Assembly (NCBI RefSeq): GCF_000316515.1
Contig: NC_019675.1
Coordinates: forward strand, 2,815,964 to 2,879,963
DNA: 64,000 nt
Direction of reading: 5' to 3'
Source: Cyanobium gracile PCC 6307
GTDB taxonomy: Bacteria > Cyanobacteriota > Cyanobacteriia > PCC-6307 > Cyanobiaceae
The notes under the pieces are model-generated. The model was not told where the DNA came from. It was given only the letters and a program-made list of their open reading frames with translations, and searched no databases. The position numbers were made by a program, and so were the translations under genes. This document shows, one piece after another, positions 1 to 11,552 of this stretch (its first letter is position 1; every line of letters begins with the position of its first letter).

Positions 1-1824
1 GCGGCTGCCCTGGACGAACAGCTTGTCGTTGATGGCATCGAGATACCACTTGTTGGCCAGGAACCGGTTGATGGCCGGGAAGCGCCCCGCCACGGCGGTG
101 CCCAGGTCAATTCGGTGCAGGGCGTAGGCCAGCACGGCCAGGCCGATGCCGAGGCTGGAGATGGCCACCGAAGCGCCCGCCAGGGGCAGGAACTCCCCCC
201 AGCTGAAATGCTTGGCCACCTCGATGGCCTCGGCGGGATCGACCAGCTGGCCGAAGCGGCTGTTCCAGGGAGTGCCCAGCAGGCCGATCAGTACCGACGG
301 GACCGCCAGCACCACCAGCGGGGCCGCCATCTGCCAGCCCGACTCGTGGGGATGGCTGGCGTGGGCGTGGTGGCCGTCGTCGGCGGATCCGCCCGTGGGC
401 TGGCCGGCGGCGGTGAGCAGCTGGGCGCGGATGGTGGTGTCCTGGCCGCGGAAGGTGCCCTCGAAGGTGAGGAAATAGAGGCGGAACATGTAGAAGGCGG
501 TCATCCCCGCGGTCAGGAAGCCCATGGCCCAGAGCAGGGGGAAGCTGTTGAAGGCCTGGCCGAGGATCTCGTCCTTGCTCCAGAAACCCGCCAGGGGGGG
601 GATGCCGCTGATCGCAATGCAGCCGATCAGGAAGGTGGCGGAGGTGATCGGCATGAACTGGCGCAGGCCGCCCATCAGGCGCATGTCCTGGGCGAGCACC
701 GGCTCGTGGCCCACCACCTCCTCCATGGCGTGGATCACCGAGCCGGAGCCGAGGAACAGCATCGCCTTGAAGAAGGCGTGGGTGACCAGGTGGAACATGC
801 CGGCCACCGGGGCGCCGCAGCCCATGGCCAGCATCATGTAGCCGAGCTGGGAGACGGTGCTGTAGGCCAGCCCCTTCTTCAGATCCATCTGGGTGAGGGC
901 GATGGTGGCCCCCAGAAACAGGGTGATGGTGCCGATCACGGCGATCACCAGCTGCACCTGCGGAAAGGGCTCGTAGACCGGCTGCAGCCGCGCCACCAGG
1001 AAGACGCCGGCCGCCACCATGGTGGCGGCGTGGATCAGGGCCGAGATGGGGGTGGGACCCTCCATGGCGTCGGGCAGCCACACATGGAGGGGAAACTGGG
1101 CCGACTTGGCCATCGGGCCCATGAACACCAGCAGGCAGAGCAGCACGGCCACCCCGGTGGGCAGGCCGCCACCGGCGACGGCCGCCGAGAGCCGTTCACC
1201 GATCTCTTCGAAGCCGAAGCTGCCGGTGGCCCAGAACAGGCCGAGGATCCCCAGCAGCAGGCCGAAGTCGCCGACCCGGTTGACGACGAAGGCCTTCTGG
1301 GCGGCGTTGGCGGCGGCATCGCGGTCGTACCAGAAGCCCACCAGCAGGTAGGAGCACATGCCCACCAGCTCCCAGAACACGTAGATCTCGAGCAGGTTGG
1401 GGCTGATCACCAGGCCCAGCATCGAGCTGCTGAACAGGGCCAGGTAGGTGAAGAAGCGGACATAGCCCTTGTCGTGGGTCATGTAGCCGTCGGAATAGAC
1501 CATCACCAGCAGGGCGATGGTGGTCACCAGCGAGAGCATCACCGCCCCGAGGGCGTCGACGCGGAAGCCCATCTGCAGGTGGAAGGTGCCGGCGCCGGCC
1601 CAGTCGAACAGGACCTCGGTGGCCCCTGCTCCAGCCAGCTGCTCGGCCAGGATCGCGAAACTCAGCACCGCGGCCATGCCCACGGTGGTGATCAGCAGCA
1701 GCGCCACCGGCTTGCGCAGGCGGTTGACGGTGCGGTTGAAGGTGATCAGCCCCAGGCCGGTGAGGCAGGCCCCCAGCAGGGGAAGCACCGGGATCAGCCA
1801 GGCAAGTTCGGAAGCGGCGGACAT
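1..1824 (-). CDS. ndhF: NAD(P)H-quinone oxidoreductase subunit 5 (NdhF), C-terminus outside window
   Basis: Proton-pumping membrane subunit of the photosynthetic NDH-1 complex, acting in the thylakoid membrane in cyclic electron flow or respiration. The minus frame is open for 608 codons from ATG at 1824 (MSAASELAWLIP) to the window edge, so the C-terminus is missing. The protein is almost wholly hydrophobic. It carries typical subunit-5 stretches such as EIYVFWELVGMCSYLL, LPDAMEGPTPISALIHAATM and the half-channel segment HAFFKAMLFLGSGSVIHAM. These match the Mrp/NuoL antiporter-like family. A His-rich loop (GHHAHASHPHESG) follows about residue 480. No clear Shine-Dalgarno sequence is visible. 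It belongs to the NdhF group, but assignment to NdhF1 or a CO2-uptake paralogue (NdhF3/F4) is not certain from the sequence alone. Confidence 0.95.
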   Translation of the reverse strand, partial: MSAASELAWLIPVLPLLGACLTGLGLITFNRTVNRLRKPVALLLITTVGMAAVLSFAILAEQLAGAGATEVLFDWAGAGTFHLQMGFRVDALGAVMLSLVTTIALLVMVYSDGYMTHDKGYVRFFTYLALFSSSMLGLVISPNLLEIYVFWELVGMCSYLLVGFWYDRDAAANAAQKAFVVNRVGDFGLLLGILGLFWATGSFGFEEIGERLSAAVAGGGLPTGVAVLLCLLVFMGPMAKSAQFPLHVWLPDAMEGPTPISALIHAATMVAAGVFLVARLQPVYEPFPQVQLVIAVIGTITLFLGATIALTQMDLKKGLAYSTVSQLGYMMLAMGCGAPVAGMFHLVTHAFFKAMLFLGSGSVIHAMEEVVGHEPVLAQDMRLMGGLRQFMPITSATFLIGCIAISGIPPLAGFWSKDEILGQAFNSFPLLWAMGFLTAGMTAFYMFRLYFLTFEGTFRGQDTTIRAQLLTAAGQPTGGSADDGHHAHASHPHESGWQMAAPLVVLAVPSVLIGLLGTPWNSRFGQLVDPAEAIEVAKHFSWGEFLPLAGASVAISSLGIGLAVLAYALHRIDLGTAVAGRFPAINRFLANKWYLDAINDKLFVQGSR

Positions 1825-1921
1825 CCTGGAGGCTCTGTTGGCGCGAGTTTAGGCAGGCCCGTCGGCCTGGCCCCGGCTCTGTGGGGGCCTGCCCATCGAC
1901 CCCCGCCGGCTGGCGGCAGCC

Positions 1922-2674
1922 TCACCCCAGCCAGTGGGCCAGGCCCGTGCGCGAGAAGGTGGTGGCGCCGAGGCCGATCCAGCGGTGGGCCCACCAGAGG
2001 ACGCCGATGGCGATGGCGATCCCCAGCTGGGAGGGCCGCAGGAATTCCGCCGCCACCAGCGTCTGGCGGCCGTCCAGCACGGCGGCGAAGGGCAGCACCG
2101 AGGTGGAGGCCCGCAGCTCCTCGAAGGCAGCCCCAAAGCGGTTGCGCAGGCGCCGGTCCCCGTTCCAGACGGCGAACAGGTGGTGGCCGATCAGCCCCAC
2201 GCAGGCCACCAGCGTGAAGCTGGTGCCGATCCAGAGCAGGTGGGTGGCGCACCAGAGCACCTGGCCCACGGCCTGGGGATGGCGGCTCACCCGGATGATC
2301 CCCGTGGCGTAGAGGCGCACCTGGGGCTTGAGCACGGCCGGGATCTCGAGCAGGTTGTAAGTGGCCGGGTACAGGAACAGGAAGCTGATGGCCGTGCCGG
2401 TCCAGACCACCGGCACCACCCAGGGCTGGTCCTGCAGGTTCCAGAGCCGGACCCCGTCGTAGCGGTGGGCCAGGAAGTAGCCCACCACCACCACCGCCGA
2501 GGGAATGCTGAGGCCGGCGAACAGCAGGCGCCAGAGCCGGGCCCCGATCCGCTCCTCCCCCCAGACCCGCAGGGAGGCCCCGCCGCTGTGGATCAGGGCG
2601 AAGACCCCCAGCAGGGCCAGCATGACCACGCTGCTGTGCTGGGGGCCCGCCGGAACCAGGGGGAGCGAGGGCAT
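1922..2674 (-). CDS. NnrU-family membrane protein, possible 15-cis-zeta-carotene isomerase (Z-ISO)
   Basis: A 250-residue polytopic membrane protein with about six hydrophobic segments. The core motif around SRHPQAVGQVLWCATHLLWIG is diagnostic of the NnrU family, which includes plant Z-ISO, a haem-dependent isomerase acting on 9,15,9'-cis-zeta-carotene. Histidines usable as haem ligands are present (HSGG near the N-terminus, RHP, THLL, GHHL). I chose ATG at 2674 because upstream codons give a low-complexity Arg-rich tail and overlap rbcR control DNA. pds and crtB lie a few kb away and zds is also in the window, which fits a carotenoid role. Family membership is clear; the isomerase function is inferred. 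Confidence 0.8.
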   Translation of the reverse strand: MPSLPLVPAGPQHSSVVMLALLGVFALIHSGGASLRVWGEERIGARLWRLLFAGLSIPSAVVVVGYFLAHRYDGVRLWNLQDQPWVVPVVWTGTAISFLFLYPATYNLLEIPAVLKPQVRLYATGIIRVSRHPQAVGQVLWCATHLLWIGTSFTLVACVGLIGHHLFAVWNGDRRLRNRFGAAFEELRASTSVLPFAAVLDGRQTLVAAEFLRPSQLGIAIAIGVLWWAHRWIGLGATTFSRTGLAHWLG

Positions 2675-2705
2675 AGGGAGCGGCGACCGCTGGCGGATGT
2701 GACAG

Positions 2706-2739
2706 GGCGATTCTCGCCACCGGGCGGGACCCCTAGAGT
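2706..2739 (+). promoter_or_regulatory. Divergent control region of rbcR and the NnrU-like gene, with a 13-bp palindrome
   Basis: The 118-bp spacer between the divergent starts holds a perfect palindrome GGCGA-TTC-TCGCC at 2706-2718. A -10-like TAGAGT at 2734-2739 faces rbcR. LysR-type regulators usually bind dyads in such spacers and control their own gene, so this is a candidate RbcR operator. No -35 element is obvious. Confidence 0.4.
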
Positions 2740-2792
2740 TCCGCACGGCCTGCCGGCTCCGGCGAACGGTCCCCCCGCGGCCTCCCCGACCC

Positions 2793-3794
2793 ATGGCAGA
2801 TCTGCCTTTCACCCTCGACCAGCTGCGCATCCTGCGCGCCATCGCCAGTGAGGGCAGCTTCAAGAAGGCGGCCGACAGCCTCTACGTCACCCAGCCGGCG
2901 GTGAGCCTGCAGATCCAGAACCTGGAGAAACAGCTCGACGTCTCCCTGTTCGACCGTGGCGGCCGCAAGGCCCAGCTGACCGAGGCCGGCCACCTGCTGC
3001 TCAGCTACTGCGACCGGATCCTGAGCCAGTGTCAGGAGGCCTGCCGGGCCCTCGACGATCTCCACAACCTGCGCGGCGGCTCCCTGGTGGTGGGGGCGAG
3101 CCAGACGACGGGCACCTATCTGATGCCCCGGATGATCGGCCTGTTTCGCCAGAAATACCCGGACGTGGCGGTGCAGCTGCAGGTGCACAGCACCCGCCGC
3201 ACCGGCTGGAGCGTGGCCAACGGCCAGATCGACCTAGCGATCATCGGCGGCGAACTGCCGGCGGACCTCAACGACCTGCTGCAGGTGGTGCCCTACGCCA
3301 ACGACGAACTGGCCCTGGTGCTGCCCCCCAAGCACCCCCTCTCCCGCCTGCCCGAGCTCACCAAGGACGATCTCTACCGCCTCGGCTTCGTCTGTCTCGA
3401 TGCCCAGTCCACCACCCGCAAGATGGTGGACCAGCTGCTCAGCCGCTCCAAGCTCGACGTGCAGCGGCTCAAGATCGAGATGGAGCTGAACTCCTTCGAG
3501 GCCATCAAGAACGCCGTCCAGGCGGGTCTGGGGGCGGCGTTCCTGCCGGTGGTGTCGATCGAGCGGGAGCTGGCCGCCGGTACCCTGCACCGTCCCCAGG
3601 TGGCCGATCTGATGGTGCGGCGCCAGCTCAAACTCATCACCCACCCGGCCCGCTACTGCTCGCGGGCCGCCGACGCCTTCCGCCGCGAGGTGCTGCCGGT
3701 GTTCGCCAGCCCGGACAGCCCCCTGCGCCAGGTGCAGACCACGCCGGGGCTGGCCGAGCGCAACGGCGTCAGAACTGATCGGCCTCCGGCGTGA
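2793..3794 (+). CDS. rbcR: LysR-family regulator, RbcR/CmpR type
   Basis: A 333-residue transcription factor. The N-terminal winged helix-turn-helix (about residues 7-66, with [18 protein letters not shown]) is followed by a LysR substrate domain (about 95-300; [39 protein letters not shown]). In cyanobacteria, proteins with this sequence type regulate Rubisco/carbon-concentrating genes and sense metabolites such as 2-phosphoglycolate or 2-oxoglutarate; this is family knowledge. It is transcribed away from the NnrU-like gene and ends in a 26-bp convergent overlap with the DUF3172 gene. The ATG at 2793 opens the conserved start of the family ([18 protein letters not shown]). Confidence 0.9.
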   Translation: MADLPFTLDQLRILRAIASEGSFKKAADSLYVTQPAVSLQIQNLEKQLDVSLFDRGGRKAQLTEAGHLLLSYCDRILSQCQEACRALDDLHNLRGGSLVVGASQTTGTYLMPRMIGLFRQKYPDVAVQLQVHSTRRTGWSVANGQIDLAIIGGELPADLNDLLQVVPYANDELALVLPPKHPLSRLPELTKDDLYRLGFVCLDAQSTTRKMVDQLLSRSKLDVQRLKIEMELNSFEAIKNAVQAGLGAAFLPVVSIERELAAGTLHRPQVADLMVRRQLKLITHPARYCSRAADAFRREVLPVFASPDSPLRQVQTTPGLAERNGVRTDRPPA

Positions 3795-4512
3795 TGCCGA
3801 CGGCGTCATCGGCGGCGCCGGCGACGCCCCGGGTCTGGAACTTGTTGCCGGTGATATCGGTCTGGTAGACGCAGCGCACGATCGGCTTGTCGCGCACCGA
3901 ACCGATGTAGGCGAAGGTGTTCATGCGCTGCTTGCACTGGCGCATCTGCTCGGCGGTGACGGCCCCCTCCTTCTGCAGCACCGACCAGTTCTCCCGGCGG
4001 ATGACGCAACCGGGCTGGAGGGTCGGCTGGGTCACGAAGCTGCTGCTCGGGTTCATCGTGGTGTACAGCTCGATGTCCATCACGAAGGCGCTGGCGCCCC
4101 ACTGCTTGCAGAACTCGGGGTCGGGCACCGCCATGTCGAGCTGCTGGGCGCTGGCGATGTTGCCCTGGTTCCCCTGGGTGGTGCTGGTCACGGCGCTGCC
4201 GATGCCGATGCCGACCACCAGGACCCCCGCCAGCACCGCCACCGTGGCCACGTTCAGCTGGATGTTGGGCCCGCCCCCGGTGGGGCCACCGCCGTTGCCG
4301 GCGGGGGGCCGGCCGCCGCCGCCGCCGTTGGTGCCGCGGCGGCCCTGGGGCCCGTAGCGGGGATCCTCCCGGCCGCCATAGCCGGTGGCGAAGCGATCGC
4401 TCTGGTCGTCGAAGCGGTCGGAGCGGCGGTCGGTGCGCGGGTCGTAGCGGTCGGGTCGGGGCGCGTAACCGCCCGGTTCGGGCCGGCCGGCGCTGCTGCG
4501 GGAGCGGGTCAC
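3769..4512 (-). CDS. DUF3172 family membrane-anchored protein
   Basis: A 247-residue protein. It has a disordered, Arg/Gly/Pro-rich N-terminus (1-82), one transmembrane helix (about 87-108, [17 protein letters not shown]), and a C-terminal domain with four cysteines (EFCKQWG, PGCVIRR, RQCKQR, IVRCVYQ) that could form disulfides in the lumen or periplasm. The C-terminal domain matches the cyanobacterial DUF3172 family, whose function is unknown. It starts with GTG at 4512, overlapping the ndhM stop as GTGA, so it is probably translated with ndhM. This neighbourhood hints at a thylakoid role but does not prove one. Confidence 0.8.
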   Translation of the reverse strand: MTRSRSSAGRPEPGGYAPRPDRYDPRTDRRSDRFDDQSDRFATGYGGREDPRYGPQGRRGTNGGGGGRPPAGNGGGPTGGGPNIQLNVATVAVLAGVLVVGIGIGSAVTSTTQGNQGNIASAQQLDMAVPDPEFCKQWGASAFVMDIELYTTMNPSSSFVTQPTLQPGCVIRRENWSVLQKEGAVTAEQMRQCKQRMNTFAYIGSVRDKPIVRCVYQTDITGNKFQTRGVAGAADDAVGITPEADQF

Positions 4513-4856
4513 AGGGTTTCCGGGCTGCGGGGCAGGCCCATCGAGTAGTTCAGAACCCGGGCCTCGGGGTTGTAGCTGAGTTCACCGGCCTGGAGCATCT
4601 GACGCACCAGCCCTTCGAGCTCGGAGCCGATGCGGCGCAGGCTGTAGTCGCTGAGTTCCTGGCCGGCCTGGGCCGCCACCAGCTCCCGGAACCGGGCGCG
4701 CACCTTCTCAAGGGCCGCTTCGTCCCAGAGGAACTCGTTGTCGGGATCGATGTCGAGGGTGAGCTGATCCGGGTCGGGGATGAGGTCGTCGTTCTCGACG
4801 CGCGCCGTGAACAGCCGGATGTGGCGGGTGGTGGACTTGAGCAGCGTCTCGACCAT
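4509..4856 (-). CDS. ndhM: NAD(P)H-quinone oxidoreductase subunit M
   Basis: A 115-residue soluble subunit specific to oxygenic phototrophs; it sits in the peripheral arm of NDH-1. The family signature is visible: [14 protein letters not shown] near the N-terminus, then [18 protein letters not shown] and a closing [21 protein letters not shown] took the ATG at 4856 ([12 protein letters not shown]), because the 14 upstream codons are Pro/Glu filler not found in the family. The downstream DUF3172 gene overlaps it by 4 bases. It is divergent from pds with a spacer of about 160 bp. Confidence 0.95.
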   Translation of the reverse strand: MVETLLKSTTRHIRLFTARVENDDLIPDPDQLTLDIDPDNEFLWDEAALEKVRARFRELVAAQAGQELSDYSLRRIGSELEGLVRQMLQAGELSYNPEARVLNYSMGLPRSPETL

Positions 4857-4923
4857 GGGCTCGGCCTCGGGGCGGGGATCGGGAGAAGGGGGTGGCACCC
4901 GTGGAGTGCTGTCGCAACTTTAG

Positions 4924-7363
<2,440 letters not shown>

Positions 7364-7367
<4 letters not shown>

Positions 7368-8974
7368 AGCGGCGCCCCATCCGCCAGGCTCACCGCCTCA
7401 ACCTCTGCCGCACCCTTTCCGCCGCCGTCGCCAACGCCATCAGCGCCGGGCTGGTGCTGCCGGGCCCGGCCCTGACCCAGTCCCTGCCGGCTTCGGTGAG
7501 TCCCCCCGAGGTGAAGGCCGTCGAGGGCCTGGGGGCTGGCTGGCCTGGCCCGATGCCCACCGGCGACCGTCTGCCCCCCCTGCCCCCCGAGCTCCTGGGG
7601 GCCCTGACGATGGAGCAGGCGGCGGCCTGGGCGGTGGATCGCAACCCCGTGGTGCGCTCCGCCTATCAGTCGTTGGTGGCCACCCAGAACAGCCTCGGTG
7701 CCGCCTATGCCAGCTGGTGGCCCACCCTCAACCTCAGCCTCAACGGCGGTCCCTACGCCTCCAAGACCTTCTACAACTACCCCTTCAGCGCCTCCGCGGG
7801 CTTCCCGACCGGCACCTCCAGCCTCGCCAATGCACGCGTCTTCGAGGCCAGTTACTTCCAGGCCATCGGCCAGATCGACACCACCTGGAACCTGATCGAT
7901 CCCACCCGATCGGCCACGATCTGGCAGAGCAAGTACCTGGTGCGCCAGGCGGCTGACACCTATGTGATCACCCGCCGCGACCAGCGCCTCAAGACCCAGG
8001 CGGCCTACATCGATCTGCAGCGGGCCCTTGCCGCCGTCAAGACCGGCCGGGAAATCGTCGAGAACGACGAGCTCCTCTACCGCCTCGCCCAGACCCGGGT
8101 GCAGATGGGGGTGGCCTCCAGGCTGGAGGTCTTCAAACAACAGACCGTCCTGCTGGCCGATCGCCAGGCCCTGCTGGCCGCCGAGCAGCAGGTGGAGACG
8201 GCCCGGGCCAACCTGGCCCAGCTGCTGGCCACCCCCAGCCCCGATGCCCTCACGCCCGCCACACCCTTCGCACCCCTCGGCGCCTGGGGCCATTCCCTCG
8301 ACGACTCGATCACGGCGAGCATCGCTTACCGCAAGGTGCTGGAGCAGCAGCTCTTGGCCGTTAAGACCAACGAGGCCCAGGCCCAGATCTACCTGGCCAC
8401 CTACCGCCCCACCCTGCAGCTGATCACGTCCCTCTACTGGACGAAGGGGGTGGGTTACCTCAACCAGGGCCCGCCGTTCGTGCCCAATGCCCGCTCCGAC
8501 GAATGGAACGGATCGGCCCTGCTGCAGCTGACGTTCACGGGCTTCGACGGCGGCCAGGCCCGCATGAACGCCGCCGCCGCCCGCCGCCAGGCGGCGGCCG
8601 CCGCCGAGACCTACAGCGCCACCCTGCTCCAGGTGCGCAGCGAGGTCCAGTCCCTGGTGGCCCAGGCCCGCTCCGGCCGCAGCATCGTGCTGGCCGGTGC
8701 TGAACGGGTCAAGGCGGCCAACGGGGCGCTGCGCCTCCAGACCCTGCGCTTCAACGCCGGCTACGGCACCATCACCGACGTGGTGCAGGCCCAGCAGGAG
8801 ATCAGCCAGGCGGTGAGCTCCTACATCCAGAACCTGGCCACCTACAACGACACCCTGGTGCAGCTCAGCCGCTCGAGCGGCCTGCCGGTTCAGCCTGATC
8901 CCGCCCTTCTCCAGGCCGTGGGCGATCCCCTGCAGACCCTGCGTCTGCCGACGCGGATGGCCCAGATGCGCTGA
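7364..8974 (+). CDS. TolC-family outer membrane efflux protein
   Basis: A 536-residue outer-membrane channel protein. An N-terminal export signal (positively charged, then a hydrophobic run ending near ALTQS) precedes a Pro-rich linker. Two related outer-membrane-efflux repeats follow (about 95-310 and 315-510), with long Ala/Gln-rich helices such as LKTQAAYIDLQRALAAV and YGTITDVVQAQQEISQAVSSY. TolC proteins form trimeric exit ducts for ABC or RND pumps. Starting inside the crtB stop codon is unusual company for a TolC. The DevBCA exporter at 12.5-15.5 kb lacks its own channel and is a plausible partner. Its 3' end overlaps the convergent sensor gene by 110 bp. Confidence 0.88.
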
Positions 8975-10436
8975 TCTGATCCAGCCTCCGCTGGCGCATG
9001 GCCCTGGCCCTGGCACTGATCTGCTCGAAGCCGGGGTCGTTGAGGATCGAGCAGACCTGGCCCTGCAGCTCGCTGGCGTTGATGTTGATCTCCATCTGCC
9101 GGATCTGGTCTCGCAGGGAGTTCTCCCGATCCGCCACCGCCCCGGACATCCGGTTGAAGGCCCGCACCAGCCGGCCGATGGCGTCGTCCGCCGGGTAGGT
9201 GAGGGCCTGGTGATCCTGGCCGTCGGCGATGGCGTCGGCGGCGGTTGCCAGCTCCCGCAGCTCCCGCCGGATGCCGCGGGCGATCAGCCAGGCGGCGGCG
9301 CCACTGGCGCTGATCAGGATCAGGGTGAGGATCACCAGCCGGCGGACCATCTCGTCCTTGGCCTCCTGCATCGGCAGGAGGGCATCCGCCAGGGCCTCCT
9401 GCTCCACGGACACGACCGCCAGCCAGTTCCATTCCGGGAAGGTGGCGATGTACAGGTGCTGCAGCACCGGAGTGGTGGAGCCCGGGGGGCGCACCATGGC
9501 CTTGCGCTCGAAGGGCACGCTATGGCCGAGGGTGCGGGGATCGGGAATGCCGCCGTTCTGCCGCAGGGCCAGAGCCAGGTCGATGCAGGCCTGGGTGTCC
9601 TGGGTCTGGTAGTTGCAGTACAGACCTCCGTCAGGGGTGATGCCGAAGAAGGCCGCCTGGTGGGTCTCGGCGGGGAAGAGGCTGGAGCCGGCAGCCAGGA
9701 GCTTGGAGGCAGCCTGGGTGCTGACGTCCACCAGCAGGGCCAGGTGGCCCTCCCCCGGTTTCCGGCCGGAAAGGATCGTCAGCCGGGCCATCCGCCATTC
9801 CCCATCCAGCTGCAACATGGCGGTGCGACTCATCTCTTCGGCCGGGGCTCCCTTGAAGAGGTGGTCGAAGTCCTCCACCGTGGCTGGCAGGGCCGGGGCG
9901 CCGGGCTCCAGGGCCTGGCCCTGGCTGGTGATGCCAGTGAGCCGCCGCCAGCTGCCGCTGCGGTCGCGGTAGTAGACGGCGGCCCGCTCCCGCAGCAGGG
10001 CCAGGGGGAGCCGCAGCCGGTCGTTCAGCAGGGCGGGGGCCTGCTCCTGGGTCAGGGGCCGGCCCTTCCAGGACAGGCGGCCTGCGGTGTCCATCCGTAA
10101 CGGCGCCAGGGCCTTGCGCAGGTCCTTGGAGTCCTGAAGGATGACGCGGTTGAACTCCTCGGCCGACTTCTCGATGATCGAGGTGGTGACCGCCAGGGAG
10201 GAGAGGTTGTCGTGGTCGAACATCGTGCTGATCTCGATCCGGGCCTTCTGGGCCAGGCGGATCGAGCCGATGGTGGCCAGCGCCAGGAAGATCGCCAGGC
10301 TCACGAGCGGGCCGCTGACTCCCAGGAGCATCAGCCGTACGGACAGGCGCAAGGGTCGCCCCTTCCTCACCCCCGCTGTCCGTTGAGGCCGTCCGGCGAG
10401 CCGTTGGCGAATCGTCAAAAGGGCCTGCAACGCCAT
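8865..10436 (-). CDS. Membrane sensor: periplasmic Cache-like domain plus HAMP, no output domain
   Basis: A 523-residue protein. The first transmembrane helix is at about 31-58 (LMLLGVSGPLVSLAIFLALATIG) and is followed by a large extracytoplasmic sensing region. A second helix at about 370-392 leads into a HAMP domain (RRELRELATAADAIADG to FNRMSGAVADRE). A short coiled region ends at INASELQGQVCSILNDPGFE and ARARAMRQRR. In related cyanobacterial receptors this last motif leads into a PP2C, GAF or cyclase output domain. Here only about 40 low-complexity residues follow, and the last 36 are encoded antisense to the tolC end. The gene therefore looks truncated, or works through a partner such as the divergent ParA-like ATPase. 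ATG at 10436 leaves only 26 bp between the two divergent starts. Confidence 0.75.
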   Translation of the reverse strand: MALQALLTIRQRLAGRPQRTAGVRKGRPLRLSVRLMLLGVSGPLVSLAIFLALATIGSIRLAQKARIEISTMFDHDNLSSLAVTTSIIEKSAEEFNRVILQDSKDLRKALAPLRMDTAGRLSWKGRPLTQEQAPALLNDRLRLPLALLRERAAVYYRDRSGSWRRLTGITSQGQALEPGAPALPATVEDFDHLFKGAPAEEMSRTAMLQLDGEWRMARLTILSGRKPGEGHLALLVDVSTQAASKLLAAGSSLFPAETHQAAFFGITPDGGLYCNYQTQDTQACIDLALALRQNGGIPDPRTLGHSVPFERKAMVRPPGSTTPVLQHLYIATFPEWNWLAVVSVEQEALADALLPMQEAKDEMVRRLVILTLILISASGAAAWLIARGIRRELRELATAADAIADGQDHQALTYPADDAIGRLVRAFNRMSGAVADRENSLRDQIRQMEININASELQGQVCSILNDPGFEQISARARAMRQRRLDQISASGPSASADAGSAGDRPRPGEGRDQAEPAGRSSG

Positions 10437-10462
10437 GCCTATGATTTTCCCACGTCCGTGAG

Positions 10463-11239
10463 ATGGATCGCTTCATGACCAGGATCCTTTCCGTCCATTC
10501 CTTCCGCGGTGGAACGGGAAAATCCAACCTCTCGGCGAATCTGGCGGCCGCATTCGCAGCCCGAGGGCTCAGGGTCGGCGTCTTCGACACCGATCTTGCT
10601 TCACCAGGTATTCATGTGCTGTTCGGGTTCACGGCGGGGCCGGAATCCCATACGCTCAATGATCATCTTCAGGGTTCGATTCCGATTGAAAAGTGCTCCC
10701 ATGACGTGACCCCAGCCTCGATGGCGGGGAGCAAGGGGCGCATCTTCCTAGTGCCTGCCGCCATGGAGGGCGACCGGATCGCCCGGCTGCTGCGGGAGGG
10801 CTATGAAGTCGAGCGGCTCAACGATGCCCTGTTCAGCCTCGGCCAGAGCCAGCGGCTGGATCTGCTGATCGTGGACACTCACCCTGGGATCAACGAGGAG
10901 ACCCTGCTCACCACCGCCATCTCCGATTGCCTGGTGATGGTGATGCGCCCCGACCAGCAGGACTACCTCGGCACGGCCGTCGCCATCGAGGTGGCCCAGC
11001 GACTGATGGTGCCGGAAGCCCGCCTCGTGGTGAACAAGCTGCCGGCCCATTTCGATGCCGAACAGGTGCGCGCCCGGGTGGCCCAGAGCTATGGCATTCC
11101 GGTCGGAGCGATCCTGCCCCTCAGCGACGATCTGCTCACCATCGCCAGTGGCAGCCTGGCCCTGGTGGATGTCCCCTCCCACCCCTGGAGCACCGGAGTG
11201 ACCCAGCTCGCTGCCGACCTTGCCGATGCGCTCCTCTGA
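10463..11239 (+). CDS. MinD/ParA-type P-loop ATPase
   Basis: A 258-residue cytoplasmic ATPase. The P-loop reads SFRGGTGKSN (about residues 13-22), so Arg replaces the signature lysine that starts the deviant Walker A motif of MinD/ParA. A switch/Walker B segment (LDLLIVDTHPGINEETLL) and a MRPDQQDYLGTAVAIEVAQ helix follow, as in MinD-like proteins. ParA/MinD ATPases position complexes at membranes or act in signalling; the target here is unknown. Its 5' end is back to back with the Cache-HAMP sensor, suggesting one pathway. ATG at 10475 (MTRILSVHSF) is an equally good start. Confidence 0.85.
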   Translation: MDRFMTRILSVHSFRGGTGKSNLSANLAAAFAARGLRVGVFDTDLASPGIHVLFGFTAGPESHTLNDHLQGSIPIEKCSHDVTPASMAGSKGRIFLVPAAMEGDRIARLLREGYEVERLNDALFSLGQSQRLDLLIVDTHPGINEETLLTTAISDCLVMVMRPDQQDYLGTAVAIEVAQRLMVPEARLVVNKLPAHFDAEQVRARVAQSYGIPVGAILPLSDDLLTIASGSLALVDVPSHPWSTGVTQLAADLADALL

Positions 11240-11552
11240 GCCCGACACGGACCCGGACAGCACTGGCGACGGCCTGGCGCCCCTGCCCCTGCCGGAGGGC
11301 CCCCTCACCATGGCCCGGCTGGTGGCCCTTGAGCCAGCCGCGCTGCGCCGATTGCTGACCACGGGCCTGCGGGCCGGCCTGACGGAGGCCGAACTCGACG
11401 CCGGCTGTGCGGCGGCGGCCGCCCCCGGCCAGGAGCCGGCCGACCTCCGGGCGCGGCTGCAGGAGCGGGGCTGGCTGGGCTGGGATCCCGACCGTCAGCG
11501 CTGGCGCACCCGGCTCGGGGCCCCCACGGCGGGGGCTCCGCCTCAGGGCTGA
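11226..11552 (+). CDS. Hypothetical 108-residue protein downstream of the ParA-like gene
   Basis: ATG at 11226 lies 14 bases inside the ParA-like gene, so the two are probably coupled. The product is acidic and Pro-rich at the N-terminus, then helical (TMARLVALEPAALRRLLTTG, LTEAELDAGCAAAAA), and ends with a short ERGWLGWDPDRQRWRTRL motif. There are no membrane segments or known domain. It overlaps the convergent hydrolase by 10 bases. Codon use resembles neighbours and the helical middle looks like real protein. I do not recognise the family. Confidence 0.5.
   Translation: MRSSEPDTDPDSTGDGLAPLPLPEGPLTMARLVALEPAALRRLLTTGLRAGLTEAELDAGCAAAAAPGQEPADLRARLQERGWLGWDPDRQRWRTRLGAPTAGAPPQG

Noticed and set aside
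115-2217. A 700-codon plus-strand frame opposite ndhF
   Set aside because: Gln/His/Gly-rich filler opposite a strongly conserved membrane protein; a typical GC-rich antisense artefact.
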